Below, in pieces: positions 9,347-24,300 of a DNA stretch of 64,000 bases. Position 1 is the first letter of the stretch; each line of letters begins with the position of its first letter. Source of the DNA: Bacteroidales bacterium. GTDB lineage: Bacteria; Bacteroidota; Bacteroidia; Bacteroidales; P3. The position numbers were made by a program, and so were the translations under genes. The notes under the pieces were generated by a model. The model made no database searches, was not told the origin of the DNA, and saw only the letters and a program-made list of their open reading frames with translations. The DNA lies in assembly GCA_031274555.1 (NCBI GenBank), contig JAISPZ010000098.1, forward strand, positions 1-64,000, given 5' to 3'.

Positions 9347-12300
9347 ATGAAGAAATTTTTACTATTGCTATTGATTTTAGCAGCGACTTTATCGCAGGGC
9401 GTCTTAAAAGCGCAGATTTCTATTCCCGGACAACAAGGTGAAGGAAGCGGCAATATTTACAATTCAGTCGCCACACGTAATGGAAAACTTCCTGCAAAAG
9501 CTGTCGGGGATGCACTCCCAGGTCCAACTAATGCAAATAACGTATCTGTTTCAGCCAACTTTACCAATGGCGTCAATTTTATGCCTGCCAACCAGGGTGA
9601 GATTTCGCTTAGAGTGGGCGACAGATCGTTTCAGCCAATTCTAAGAGATATTAGAGGCTTTCCAGTAAAACAGGTCGGCAAAATATACGCAGGTGCTTTC
9701 CAGATAACACCTAATCCGTATGAGATAAAAGGAAAGATAACTGTTAATGGCGGTGTTTTGACGATTAGTAATGTGGTATTGAAACTTGTTGTTAATATTA
9801 ATGACACGACTGTGGTACCAATAAATCCTGACGGGACGTATCTGGCAGAAGTGTTCGGATCGGATAATATAGTTTTATTTCCGTCATGTTTGCCGGGTTA
9901 CAGCATTGACCGCGCATTTTACAAATACAGTAATGTTTCATCAAATTACTCTGACCAGAACTTTACTTATACAGCTAAGAAATTCAATATCGGCGGCACA
10001 ATAACCGTGTCTGGTGGTCCCCGAACAGTATCTGAAGTTACTAAAATAAATTACACCGAACAGGGTGTTTCCAAAACGGCAACAGTTACGAATGGTAAAT
10101 ACAATTTTAATGCAGACACAGGCACTTTGATTGTAATAACTCCTGTTCCTTTGGCAGGCTACGAGGTTACAACAAAACCCGATAGCTTTAATGTTACAGG
10201 AAACGCAACGGATAAAAACATTATCTATACTGCCAGAAAATTCGATATTAGCGGTACTGTTACGGTTAATGGAGGATTGAAAGTTCCTGATGATGCCACT
10301 ATCAGTTATACTGTGAATGGCGGTCAATTGCAAACTGCTGCTGTTTCGGGCGGCATTTATACATTTAAGGCAGATACAGGCGCGGCGGTAGTAATAACTC
10401 CTAACCCTTTGATGGGATATACAGTTACTGCAACGCCCAATAACTTTACCGCTGTGAAGAATGTAACGGATAAGAACGTTGTTTACTCTGTAAAAAAATA
10501 CAGTGTTAGCGGTGAAGTATCTATCAACGGTGGTTCAAAAACGTTCTCTGATATTCCCGATTTACAGGTGTCCATTAAAGGTATCCCAAAAACAATAAAT
10601 GTTAATGATGTCAATGGAAGCTATACTGTAAACGATATTGACTCTGGTTTTTCGGTGACGGTAGCACTTGTTCATCTGACAGGCTATACCGAGTCAGCAC
10701 CTGTTGCTATTTCTTCGCTCACCGAAAATAAAACGTTCCAAAATTTGTCTTATACGGCAGTACAGTATAGTGTTTCAGGTACGGCAACAGTGGAAGCTGG
10801 CTGCAATACACTCGCCGACTTGATAGACATGAGATATAAAGTGAACGGACTACCTGCTTCGGGAATTGCGATAAACGTAAATCCGAGCACAGGGCAGATA
10901 GGTCCTGTTTTAGTTGATTCGGGTGCTCGAGTTGTTTTCTATAAACAACCATTGGCAGGCTATAATGTTTCTCGAGACAGCGCAGTTGTTTCAGCAGTGA
11001 GTGCACCGGTAACGAATATGGATTTCGATTATACTTTGCAGAAATTTTCTGTGGGTGGAAATATCAATATTGAAGCGGGCGGAACTTTAGCATGTGCCGC
11101 AATAGCGGGTACTTACTCAATCAATAATAAAGCACCGCAAGCTCTGCCTATAGATTGCGGAAGCAATACTTACAAAATTCTGAATGTGCCCTATTGTGCG
11201 CGTGTCGCAGTAAAACTTAATGAGGCGGCAGGCTATTATTTGACAGGTGATTCTGTAATAACATCATCTCTAACAGGTGCTATTACAGACGGAAACTTTG
11301 ATTATAAACTAAATCGTTACAGCATAAAGGGTAAATTAAGTTTTGCTGACCCCGGTATTGATATAAACAATATATCGCCATTTCGGTATTCGATAAACGG
11401 AGTGGTAAATGTAGCAACGGTCAATAGTGCCGACAGTACATATACTATCGCGAACGTACCATATAATGCGTCCGTACGTATTATTCCATCTGTTGGTACG
11501 GACTATTATGCCGTTCCAGACACTATTGAGTTCCCGTCAGTAATTGCTGACGACTCAACAGCGAATGTAACTTATTATAGAAATCGGTTGCAATATTATG
11601 GGCAAGTGGTTATCAATTCTGGCAGCCACCTCACTTATGCAGCTAATTTCGGTATTCAATACAGAATTAACGGTGGTAGCTGGAATAACGTAGCTGTGAA
11701 TACTTCAACCGGTGCTTTCTCGGTTTTGGACATCGTATATGGCAGCTCCTTAGAGGTCAGCTACGGTAATGTAGGGTGTTATGCAAGGAGTAAAGATAAC
11801 TCCTCATGGACATCAGTTACAAACGTAATTCGTGATACGATAAGATATACGCCGGTTATTTACAGCATTGCAGGTAATGTATCTGTCATTAAAAATGCTT
11901 CATCGGTCATTAATTCGATGGGCAGGGATCGTAAGATATATTACAGCATAAATGGAGGTGCTGCAAACTTCGTTACGGCTGATGCAACCACAGGGCATTA
12001 TTCCATATCGCCCGTATATTGCGGTTCTAAAGTGGTACTTCGTGCAGAAGAACCTGTCGAGTACGGCTATAAGGTAGGACCTGACAGTATTGTGATACCA
12101 TCTATCACTAATGACGAAATATACCAAAACTTCACTTACAGGGATACAACAACTAAGGTGAAAAATCTTGCTGTTTCAGGAAAAGTGATTGTAAACGGTG
12201 GCACGATGTCGGCGGCAGGTGTGGATATTTTTTATAGAGTAGGAAATACTTTAAGAGCACCTGTATATTCTGCTTCGGATCACTCTTATATATTGACTGA

Positions 12301-15300
12301 TATTCCTTACGACAGCACAGTCATTATCTATCCTGTTGTAAAGACAGGCTACACTGTTTCTGGCAACATTATATTGCCGAATGTACATGATACTATTATA
12401 AACCAAAATATCATTTACACTGTTAATACGTCTTCCGTTAGCGGTCTTATAACATGGAATAACGTGGTAAATTCTACGTTGAACTCAGGTATAATGTCAA
12501 GCCTGCACTATATAGACAATAGCGGAAAACGTCAGAATTTACATTTTGAACCTTCTACCGGTATATACAGTATTTCGGATATTCCCTACGGTAGTACTGT
12601 TCGCTTAGTAGTTCCAGAGAAAAAAGGTTATTTAGTCCAACCGAACGATACTGTAACGATAAGTAATATCACCACTTCTGTTTTCGGTGAAAATATCAAT
12701 TACGCTTACTTATATACTGCTTCGGGCAAGGTGACAATCGATGATGGAAACGGTATTTTTAGTTTCGCCGATATTAAAGGTATGACTTATAGTATTGCTG
12801 GTGGAGAACGTAAGCCGATAACGGTTAGCAGTAATGGAAACTATACTATCTCCGAGAAAATTCCGCACGGACAGAGTCTTGCCGTATATGCGCAGACAGT
12901 GCCGAGCCACAGTTTGAACAAGACACAGTATATCTCAAATTCTGTGACGGCAACTCCAAGTGTGAGCGACCTCACATTCAATTACACTCTGAATAAATAT
13001 TCCTTATTTGGAAAGCTCGTATTTATAGGCGGTAATGCCACGTACAAAGATGTTACATTACAATATCGTATCAATGGCGGTGCTTTGCAGAGTTATAATT
13101 TGAAAGACGAAAATTATAGTTTTACCAATTTGCCTTATGGAACGAGTGTTGTTGTAGTTCCGTCCCCATTAGACAGATATAATTTAGCGTTGGACAGTCT
13201 GATTGTTCCTGCTTTGACTGTGAATAAGCCTGACCAGAACCTGTGCTATATCTACGATACCATGCGTCAGCACTCTATAGAGGGACACGTAGTAGTTGTT
13301 GGTGGTACTTTGAGCGACTCAGGTATTCCTGTCGCCTGGACTTCCGATGGGCAGGGGCGTGCAGATGTCTTGACACAACAGAATGGTATCTATTCGATAC
13401 CTGCGGTATCAGGACGTGGCAGGATTGTACTTCGCCTGTACCCGATAGACGGCTATGTATGCAGCCCAGACAGCATTGTGCTTGGTCCTATTATGAGCAA
13501 TATGCGTGCTGAACCGTTTATTCTCACAAGCCTTTCGGCTAAACGTTTGACGGCAACAGGACATGTAGGAGTAATAAATAGTGGTCAAGGCAATTTGGGA
13601 GTGATGGGAAGAAAAATATCGTGTTATATTGATGGAGTATTTTCTCATGAAATAGAAACTTTTTCTGATGGTGGTTATGTGGTAGAGAATATTCAATACG
13701 GTAGTAAGTTAGAACTTGTTCCTCGTGTTGAAAATAATTATTTAGTTTCTGCCGAGCGAATTGTTATCAACTCCCTGACAACCGATACAACCAATCTGAA
13801 TTTTATTTATTCGGATGCCCGCCAGAATAACTATACTGTAAGCGGTACGGTGCATGTTGATAAGGGATATGATGTAGGTCGGGACATTACTGCGCTTGTG
13901 ATTAATTACCAAAAAACTTATATGGGGACATCTTCTCTTGGTGTCACATATCCTGACGCAAGCGGTAATTACAGTATCACAGATGTATATAGAAGTACGG
14001 ATATAAAGATTTATCCACAAAATGTCTTAGGCTATACACTTTTCCCCGATACGATAGCACTCGCTAATATAAAGGAAAATAAAACACATCAGGACTTTGT
14101 CTATACTCATTCTACTTCGGACAGTTTGAGTATTACCGGTACAGTTCGCACAAATTCCAATTACGACCTTACTAAGGTAAATATATCTGTGAAAGTTAAT
14201 GGAAAGTTACTGACACGAAATCCGTTGGCAGACGGCACATACAGCATAAGAGGTATTCCAAAAGGTGCTTCCGTTACAATTGTTCCAGCGGCGATAGTGA
14301 ACTATACAATAACGCCTGACACAATATCTATAATGTCTTTGAGAGAGTCGAAGTCAAATCAGGACTTTTGGCTTGAACATACAGACTTGAAAAACTCTTA
14401 TATCATCAGCGGCTCGGTGAGCATTACTCCGCAAGGCAGTACAAGTGTCACAGTCGTAAATTACAGTCTTAACGGAGCAAATACCCAGACTTCTACTGTT
14501 GGCGCAGACGGTCGTTATTCGCTGCCTCCTGTTAATGCAGGCACCAATGTAAAAGTATGGTTGCCCGACATCGCAGGATATTCTGCTTTTGCCAAGAGCA
14601 TCACTTTAACAAATGTGCAGCAAGATCATCCTGATGTCAATTTCATATATATAAAAGACGATGTCCTGCGCAATAATGTATTCGGCAGAGTTTATATATT
14701 AGGTGGCACAATTCCTGTTGAGAATAGAATTGTTCGCTACAAAACAGGAGTAGGAAAATGGAAGTTTGTCGCAACGGTGACAGACGGCTCTTATGTTATC
14801 TCCGACCTTGCAATAAATACAAATTTGCGTATAGAACCTGTATCGGAAGTAGATTTGCAAGCCTACAAATTAGCACCTGCTTCAAGAAATATTACGGTAA
14901 AAGAGGACATCACAGGACAGGATTTCGTTTATAGCATAAAACGGTATTCCATAAAAGGTACTGTTAATATTGAGGATGGATGGCTCACATTAGACAGCCT
15001 GAGCAATAAACTGAAATATAAGGTGGACGGTAATCCATTACAACTATTAGGCTTGAATGTTGCTACAGGTGAGTTTGAGATAGGTGAGATTGCTTATGGA
15101 TCTAAAATAACGATGCATTATTATAAAAAGACGCATTACGTTATAACGCCGTCATCTATGGTGTTCAACTCTGTGAAAGATTCCATTAAGGACGCCAATA
15201 TCACGTACTCATTAGAACGTTTCAATCTTTCGGGTGGGGTAGCTATGTCTGATACTTCACTGCCTCCCGCATATAATTATATCAACAAAGTGTTTGCCAA

Positions 15301-18300
15301 AGTCAATCATGGTGCATTAGTTTCACTTCCTGTTGGAGTAAACAATCTCTACAACAGAGATACTCTGCCTTATGGTACACACGTAGTGCTATATCCGATG
15401 TCTATAGCAGGCTATACGGCTTTCCCCGACAGTATTGTGATAGACGGTGTAGATAAAGACACTTCAAATAACAATTTTACATATTCAAGTGCAACTTACC
15501 GCGTAGCAGGACATTTTTCGATGGCTACAGGAAGTCCCTCAATACTATCTTCTTTGAAAGAGATAGAATATACTGTCAATGGTGGTCACAGGATAAAAGA
15601 CACCGTAGTAAACGGCTATTTTGAAATACGAAATCGTCGTTATGGCGAAAACATTACATTATATCCACCCGTTATAGCAGGCTATGTTGCTACGCCAAAT
15701 TACTTGGTTGTGGCAGGACTTTCCGAAGATACGCTTAATAATAATTTTGTTTACAGTATAAATCGCTTTGATATTTCTGGCAGGGTTACTATCAGCGGAG
15801 GCAATCTCACGTACTCAGGTATGGGTGATTCAGTTTACTACCATATACGGGATGGTATCACAAGAAAGATTGCCATAGACGGTTCTGGAAATTATGCCAT
15901 TACTAATGTGCCGTACGGTACAGGCATATCTATATGGGTACCGACTGTTGCAGGATATACAATTGCTCCGACTGACACAATTAGAATAAGTTCGGTGACG
16001 ACTTCTTTAACAGACGAAAACTTTAACTATACTATAAAATCATTTAGAGTTTCAGGTAACGTTACCGTGAAAGGTGGCACACTTGCTATCAAGTCATTAA
16101 ATTATAAAATCAATGGTATTAGTGGTGTTGCTACGGTTTATTCAGACGGCGGTTATGTGATTTCTACAAATGTTCCTTTCGGTTCGCGTGTTGTTATTAC
16201 CCCTGCTCAACAAACAGGTTATACGCTATCTTCCGACAGTTTGGTTATTGCTTCTATTGAGCAGGACAGTCTGAAAAACGATATTACTTATACCGTAAAG
16301 CCATGTCCTGTATTTGGTAAGGTAAGCATTACAAACGGTGTTCTAACACTTTCCGAGTTAGGTGTTGTTTATTACACGATTAATGATGGAGCAGTGAGAG
16401 CGACTGTTATTGACTCCACGACAGGTGCTTATGTAATTCCAGAAGCAGTGTATGGCAACAAGGTAGTGATTATGGCAGCCGCATACACAGGCTACGATAT
16501 TACGCCTGCCGTTCAGATAACATTCAGCGCACTTACCGACACCTCGCGTAACAACGACTTCGTTTATACTTTGAAAAAATCAAGTGTGTCAGGATATATC
16601 ACCGCTAACGACAACATGAAGCTGTCGGACGTTCCGATATACGTCAATATGGATGGTGCACTTGATACCATATATACAGTGGCGAATGGTCGCTTTAAAA
16701 TATCAGATATTCCTTTTGGTGCATCGCTGGTACTTACCCCTTCAATTGCGGACTGTTATGTAGTCAGTCCTCTATTCAAGAACGTATTTAATGTTACGGC
16801 TTCGATAGATCTTTATGATGTCTTCCGTTATTCGGTGAATACATATACGCTACGTGGCGCGGTTTCAGTAACGAATGGTGGCTTATTATCTTCTAATGAC
16901 AGAACGGTTTATTACACAATAAACCATAATAATATGGAAGTTAAAGACAGTGTTTATACTAAATCAGACGGTAGTTTTACGATTGATGACATTCCCTGTG
17001 GCTCGTCTGTTGAGCTTACACCGAAAGCAGAGTCAGGATATAGTGTGACACCGAAATCTCTACTTGTAACTAATGTGACCAATAATATTGACACAGGTCT
17101 ATTTATATATCGCTTTACAAATCGCAGTATTCATGATGTCTTTGGCACAGTATCTGTGATAGGTGGTGCGCTTTCCAATGCAGGATTAGACGTAAATTAC
17201 AGTATCAATGGTGTGCCACAGACTCCGGTAAAAACAGGTGCAGGTGGTGCTTATGCACTCTTGAACATCTATGACAGCAGTCGTGTAGTTGTCACCTTGC
17301 CTGCCAAGGTTAGTTATGTGGCTTTGCCTGACAGCTTAGTGATAAATACGCTCATCGGTACAATGCACAATCAGAACTTGGTATATGTTTGTGCAGACTC
17401 TGGTACATATACGGCAAGTGGTCGTGTATTTATTGACGGCGGTGCGCTCGACTTAACTGCTGTAAATTTGAGTTACAGTATCAATGGCGTATCAATGCCT
17501 TCGAGTATTAGACCCTCAAGCAATGGCGACTACACTATCTCCAATTTGCCGTTTAACAGTAATGTTGTTATCAAGCCTTCGATGGAAACTAACTATAAAG
17601 TTTCTCCTGACAGCATTGCTATCGCTTCTCTGCGTGGCAATACAAACGGTCATGACTTTGTTTATACTTCTGTTCCAACTCCTGCGACTGTTTCGTGGCT
17701 TGGTATGGTCGAAGTACGTGGCGGCTCACAGTCCGCAGGTAATATCACTGTTAATTACTCAATTGATGGTGGTGCTGCTGCGAGCGTGCTGACCGAAGCA
17801 GACGGTCGTTATAAGATTTCAAATATTGACACCGGCAAACGAGTTAGTGTGTGGATAGATGCAGCAACTTATCCTGATTATGCAATTACTCCTGACAGCA
17901 TCAAAAAAGCAGCTGTTTCGACTTCCGTAATAAATGCCGACTTCCTGTTAGAATACAGGTTGAGTGTGGATATTTCGGGTACTGTTTCTTTTGCAGGCGA
18001 CAGTGGCTATATGTCTGTGCATAATAAGGTGATTTATTACGCTATCAATGGTAACAATATAGATTCCGTTTATACCGACAAAGCAGGACAGTGGGTTATT
18101 ACTAATGTTCCGCGTGGCAGCGAGATAACGATTACTTCCGAAACGATAGACGGTTATGTAGTTAGCCCAACAAGTTTGGTTATACTGAATGTGGTTCGTT
18201 CGTACAAAGATATCAACTTTGTCTATACGGCTTCTGGTCTTAAAACATTTGTTGTCACAGGCAATGTTGCTGTTACCGGAGGTCCTCTTTCGGTAGTCGG

Positions 18301-21300
18301 TATAAAAATACCTTACACTGTCAATGGCGTAGCCGACACAGTAATTACACGTTCGGACGGCAGTTATGTTATACCCAACTTGCCCTACAAGTCAAAAGTA
18401 GTGATTACACCTCTACCTGTGGATGACTATGCCGTAGCTCCGCAAGCACTTACTTTCAATTCTTTGGATGCCAATGAAACAGGAGTTATTATTTACACCT
18501 TCCTCGCCGTGCGTCTGTATGATATTGGCGGTTTAGTTATTGTCTCTGAGGGTAAACTATTGCCAGAGCAGACGACCGTAAGCTACACTGTGAACGGTGT
18601 TGCAAAGCCTGCTGTTCCTGTAACTCAAAATGGCAGCTATATTATTACAGGACTGTCTTATGGCGACAGTGTTGCAGTAATCTCGGCAGATAAAGTCGGC
18701 TACACGGTATCGCCCGCAAATTATATAATTGATTCGATAAAGAACTTCCGTAATGATTTGAACTTTGTTTACACGGTAAAATCTTATCCGATATTTGGTA
18801 AAGTAAGCATTACCGGCGGTAGTTTGGCACTTTCGACAGTAGGTGTAGTTTACTACAATATCAACGGCGGAGAAACACAGGCAGCGGTTATCAACCGTGC
18901 TACCGGTGAGTACAAAATTCTCGGTGCGGTATATGGTGATACCATAAAAATTACAGCACCCGAATGTGCAGGCTATAAGATTATGCCAGACTCGGTTATC
19001 AATATCTTCGCACTCTCCGATACTTCGCGTGGCAATGACTTTAACTACAATTTTGACCAAATTATACTAAGCGGTTACATCACTTCTGACGGCAGCATGA
19101 GTTTGACAGGTGTTCCGATATATGCAGAAGTAAACGGTGTACGCGATACGGTATATACTTTGGCAGGTGGTTTGTTTACAATACTTAATATTCCCGAAGG
19201 TGCGTCAGTACGACTCACTCCTTCAACAAATGACTGTTATGCAGTCAGCCCCTCGTTCAAGAACATATCTGACGTGAGAGCATCCTTGAATACAGGTAAT
19301 GTGTTCCATTACATAGCACGCACCTACACGTTACGCGGAGCAGTTTCCGTAACGGGTGGCGCACTGCCTGTTTCAGACCGCACTGTTTATTACAGCATCA
19401 ACGACAATGGTTTGATCACTAATGACAGTATCATTACGGCATCAGACGGAAGTTATAACATCACAAATATTCATTGCGGGTCTTCCATCACGCTCACTCC
19501 GAAAGTAGAACGTGAATATAATGTAACTCCTGCAAGTTTAGCAGTGTCAAATATCACTTCCAACATAGACACAGGCTTATTTATCTATCACTTCACTAAT
19601 TACAGTCAGCACGACATCACAGGTACTATATCTGTGATTGGCGGCAGGCTCTCTGCTTCTGGTTTGACTGTTAATTACTCTGTTAATGGTAGCACTTCGA
19701 GTGTTACTACTGCTGCCGATGGAAGTTATGTAATTCCGTCTGTTCGGCATGGCAGTAGTGTGTTGATTAGCGTGCTCGTCAGGACAGGCTATCTGGCTTT
19801 GCCCGACAGCATATCAATAGATACGCTTGTGAGTGCGTTGTCTAACCAAAACTTTGTATATATTTCTACAGACTCTGGTATATATACGGCGAGTGGTCAC
19901 GTATTTATTGACGGCGGTGCGCTTGATGTAAAGACTGTAACTTTGAATTACAGCGTTAATGGTGTATTGATGCCTTTTGGTGTTAAACCGTCCAATAATG
20001 GTGATTACATCATCTCTAACTTACCGTTTGGCAGTCGTGTTGTTATCAAGCCTTCGGCAGAAACTAACTATACGGTTTCCCCTGATAGTAATACTATTGC
20101 TTCTTTGCGCAGCAATATAAACGGTCAAGACTTTGTTTATACTCCTGTTCCAGTTCCTGCGACTGTTTCGTGGTACGGTATTGTTGAAGTAAACGGCGGA
20201 CCGCAGTCTGCAAGCGGCATCACGGTTAATTATTCAGTTGATGGTGTTGCTTCGAGCGTTCTGACAGGTGCTGACGGTCGTTACACTATAACAGGCTTAA
20301 CGGTGGGCAAACGAGTTAATGCGTGGATAGACGCAGCAACTTATTCCGAATATGCCATCACCCCCGACAGCATAACAGAAGCACCTCTGGCAAATTCTAA
20401 AGTAAATGCCGACTTCCTGTTAAAATACAAGTTGGATGTGAACATTGCAGGTACGGTTTCTTTCACACCGTCAGGACAGTCGGTAAATAACCGTAAAGTT
20501 AATTACGTGATAGACGACACTGTTTTCGGTGCTGTTTATACAGACGTGGCAGGTCAGTGGATTATCCCCAACGTTCCGCGTGGCAGTGACGTTTTTGTTA
20601 CAGTTCCTGAAATAGAGAACTATGTTTCACCACACGACTGGTTGTTGGTCAATGTAGATCGCTCTATCAGTAATGTTCATCTTGTTTACACGTCCGTTAC
20701 ACTTAAAACATTCTCTTTAACAGGCTATGTGGCTGTGACGGGTGGCACTCTCTCTGCGGCGGGTATTCCAATTCCTTATACCGTAGATGGTGTTCTTCAT
20801 ACAGACACCACAAGAGCAGACGGAAGTTATGCTATTTACGGTCTGCCGTATAAATCCAATGTAGTAATTACGCCGATACGGATGTCTGAGTATGAAGTAT
20901 CACCAAGATTGGTAAACTTTGACTCCATACAGGTTAATCAGACTGCAAATATCCTCTACATACATCACTCCTTAGTTAAATATACTATCAGTGGTTTGGT
21001 AACGGTAGCAGACGGCAGTTTACGTCCCGAAGAAGTAGTGATAAATTATACGGTAAACGGTGCGCCTAAATCAGTCGTTGTGGCTGCGAACGGCAACTAT
21101 TTTATTGATAGTTTACCGCGTAACGCAAAGGTTGTACTCACTCCCGAAAAGAAGAACGGTTATTCCGTCACACTGTCAGAAAGAGTGTTCGATTCAGTGC
21201 AGGACTTTTACAGGAACATAAACTTTGTTTATACATCAACTGCTAAAAACTGCCCTGTATCAGGTAAAGTAAGAATTACAGACGGAAGTCTGACACTCTC

Positions 21301-24300
21301 GCAAGTAGGTGTAGTTTATTACAACATCAATGGCGGGAAAACCCAGTCTGCCGTAATAAACACCACAACAGGAGAATATTCTATCAGTAACACAATGATA
21401 GGCGACACAGTAACAATTACAGCACCTGTGTTCGCGGGCTACACTGTAAGCCCGAATGTGAATATTACAATCAATTCGCTTGCCGATACATCTCGTGGCA
21501 ATGACTTTACCTACCACTTAAACTATTTGTCATTGAGCGGTTATATCACAATGAGCGACAGTTCTAATCTGGCAGGTATTCCTGTGCATGTAAATGTTGA
21601 TGGAACTCCTGACACTGTATATACTGTGGCTAACGGCTTGTTTACCGTTACGGATATTCCTTTCGATGCGACTGTGGTGCTTGATGCTGGTGTTTTAGGT
21701 TGTTACTCTGCCAGCCCGACTTACAGGATAGTAAAGAATGTAAGAGATACGGTAAAATTAGGTAATGTGTTCCATTACATAGCCCGCGAGTACTTCGTGT
21801 ATGGCTTCGTTTCCGTAACAGGTGGTAATATGTCTGCTTCTGCACGTACTGTTTATTATGCGATAAACAACAACGGCGTTATAATTAACGACAGTGTTAC
21901 TACTGATAAGGACGGCAGCTATTTTGTAACTAATATTCGCTGCGGTTCTTCTATTACACTCACTCCAAAAGCAGAGCAAGGATACGATGTAAATCCTTCT
22001 GGCTTAACAATATCTGATATTAATTCCAATACGGAAGCGAGTATGTTCGTTTATCACACAAATACAGGTAGCCTTTATGATATTTTCGGTACCGTATCTG
22101 TAATGGGCGGCACGCTTTCTGTGTCAGGCTTGACTGTTAATTATTCTACCGACAGCGTTACTTCGAGTGTTACTACGGCAGATGACGGCAGCTATGTAAT
22201 AGCAGCTGTTCACAGAGGCAGTAAGGTGACTGTCAGTGTTCCATATAAAGTCGGCTACACTGCCTTGCCTGACAGCATATTGATAGATACGCTCAGAAGC
22301 ACGTTATCCAATCAAAACTTTGTATATGTTTGTGCAGACTCTGGTAATTACAGCGTGAGTGGTCGAGTATTTGTTGATGGTGGTACGCTTGACGTAACGA
22401 CCGTAACTTTGAAATACAGCGTTAATGGCGTTTCGCCCGATACTAACGGCGACTATACTATAAAGGGTGTGCCGTTTGGCAGCCGCGTTGTGATTATACC
22501 TTCGGCAAAGGCGAACTATACGGTTTTCCCTGATAGCATTACTATCACTTCTTTGCGTAGCGATTTGACAGGTCAGGACTTTATTTACACTCCTGTTCCA
22601 ACTCCTGCGACTGTTTCGTGGCACGGTACTGTCAAGGTACACGGAGGCTCACAGTCCGCGAGTGGTATCACTGTTAATTACTCGGTTGATAGTACTGTTT
22701 CGAGTGTTCTGACAGGTGCTGACGGTCGTTATACCATAACAGGTCTGGCAGTCGGCAAGCGAGTTAATGCATGGATAAATGCAGCAACTTATCCCGATTA
22801 CACAATCACTCCTGACAGTATTATAAAGGCACCTCTTGTAACCTCCGTAGTGAACGCTGACTTCCTGTTAGACCACACAAATAGCATTGATATTTCGGGT
22901 ACTGTATCTTTTGTTCCCAGCGCGTCCACAAGTGCGTCGATGTCTGTTTCAGGTCGCAAGGTTGATTATAGTGGTAGCGTTTCAGGCTCTGTTTATACAG
23001 ACGCTGTGGGACAATGGACTATTCCTGATGTGCCGAAAGGCAGCAATATCCTTGTAACTGTTCCCGATGTAGTTGGTTATGTCACACCTGCTGCTGTGTC
23101 GCTGACAAAAGTAGCAGACGATATTAAGAATGTTCATCTGATTTACACCGACACTGCTGTTAAGACGTATGTCATAACAGGTTATGTGGCAGTAACAGGT
23201 GGCTGGCTCTCGGCATCCAATGTCAAAATCCCATACACTCTTGGCGGAGTATCGGATACTGTCATTACGCGTGCAGACGGCAGCTACATGATTTTGAAAA
23301 TACCTTATAAATCTGACGTTGTAATTACCCCGCCTGTTGAAAATGGATATGATGTAATGCCGTGGTCTGTAAGTTTCAACTCCATACAAAAGGATAATAT
23401 GGTTAATATCATTTACGTTGAACAGTCCTTAATGCGTTATGCAGTTAGTGGCTTGGTAACGGTAGTGTCCGCGAGAGGCAACTTACGTCCTGAACAGGCA
23501 GTAATCAACTACTCAATCGAGGATGTAGCGCAAACTGCGGCGACAGTTTCTCCAAGCGGTAATTATCTTATAGGTAGAATACCACGCAATTCAAAAGTAG
23601 TACTTAGACCTGAGAAAAAGGCGGGTTACACCGTTACTCCGTCCGAAGTAATATATGACTCCATACACGAATTTTACGGTGATGTAAACTTCGTTTATAC
23701 CGATACTAATTATGTTGCCGGAGCAGACACTTCCGCTCCACACGCAGTAAGTATATCGGTAAATGGTGTGCCAATCATGATTGACGACACAATGGAATAT
23801 ACATTACCTTGCGGCTCGGATACGATTGTTATTGCAGTAGCGCATGATACAGGTATGTACTGCCCTTATGGTAAAGTGATAACCGATATTGTCCGTTCGG
23901 GTTCATATACTAAGACGTACGGAATTACAGTAGTTAATCCTACAGCTTATGGCGACACTGCAAAGACTTATACGTTGCATATCAGGAAACGTTTTGAACT
24001 GTATGATATTGTCGAGGAGCGTTACAACAATGCCCTTGTAGTAATTAACAATCCGTCTGTAAACGGTGGCTACAGCTTCTCCGAATATACATGGTACAAG
24101 TCTGAAACGAAAAACGGTTTGGGTTCTGTTATAGGGACAAAGCAGTACTATTCGGCAGGTCCTAACGAGAAGAACTTACTGAATGAGGAAGTATATTATT
24201 ACGTTGTTTTGCGTGAAGCGAAATTAGGTATGGAACAGACGTGCTCTGCCAAGGTAGTTTTGCGTGGCGATGTTAAGTCATTAGCTGTTTATCCAAACCC

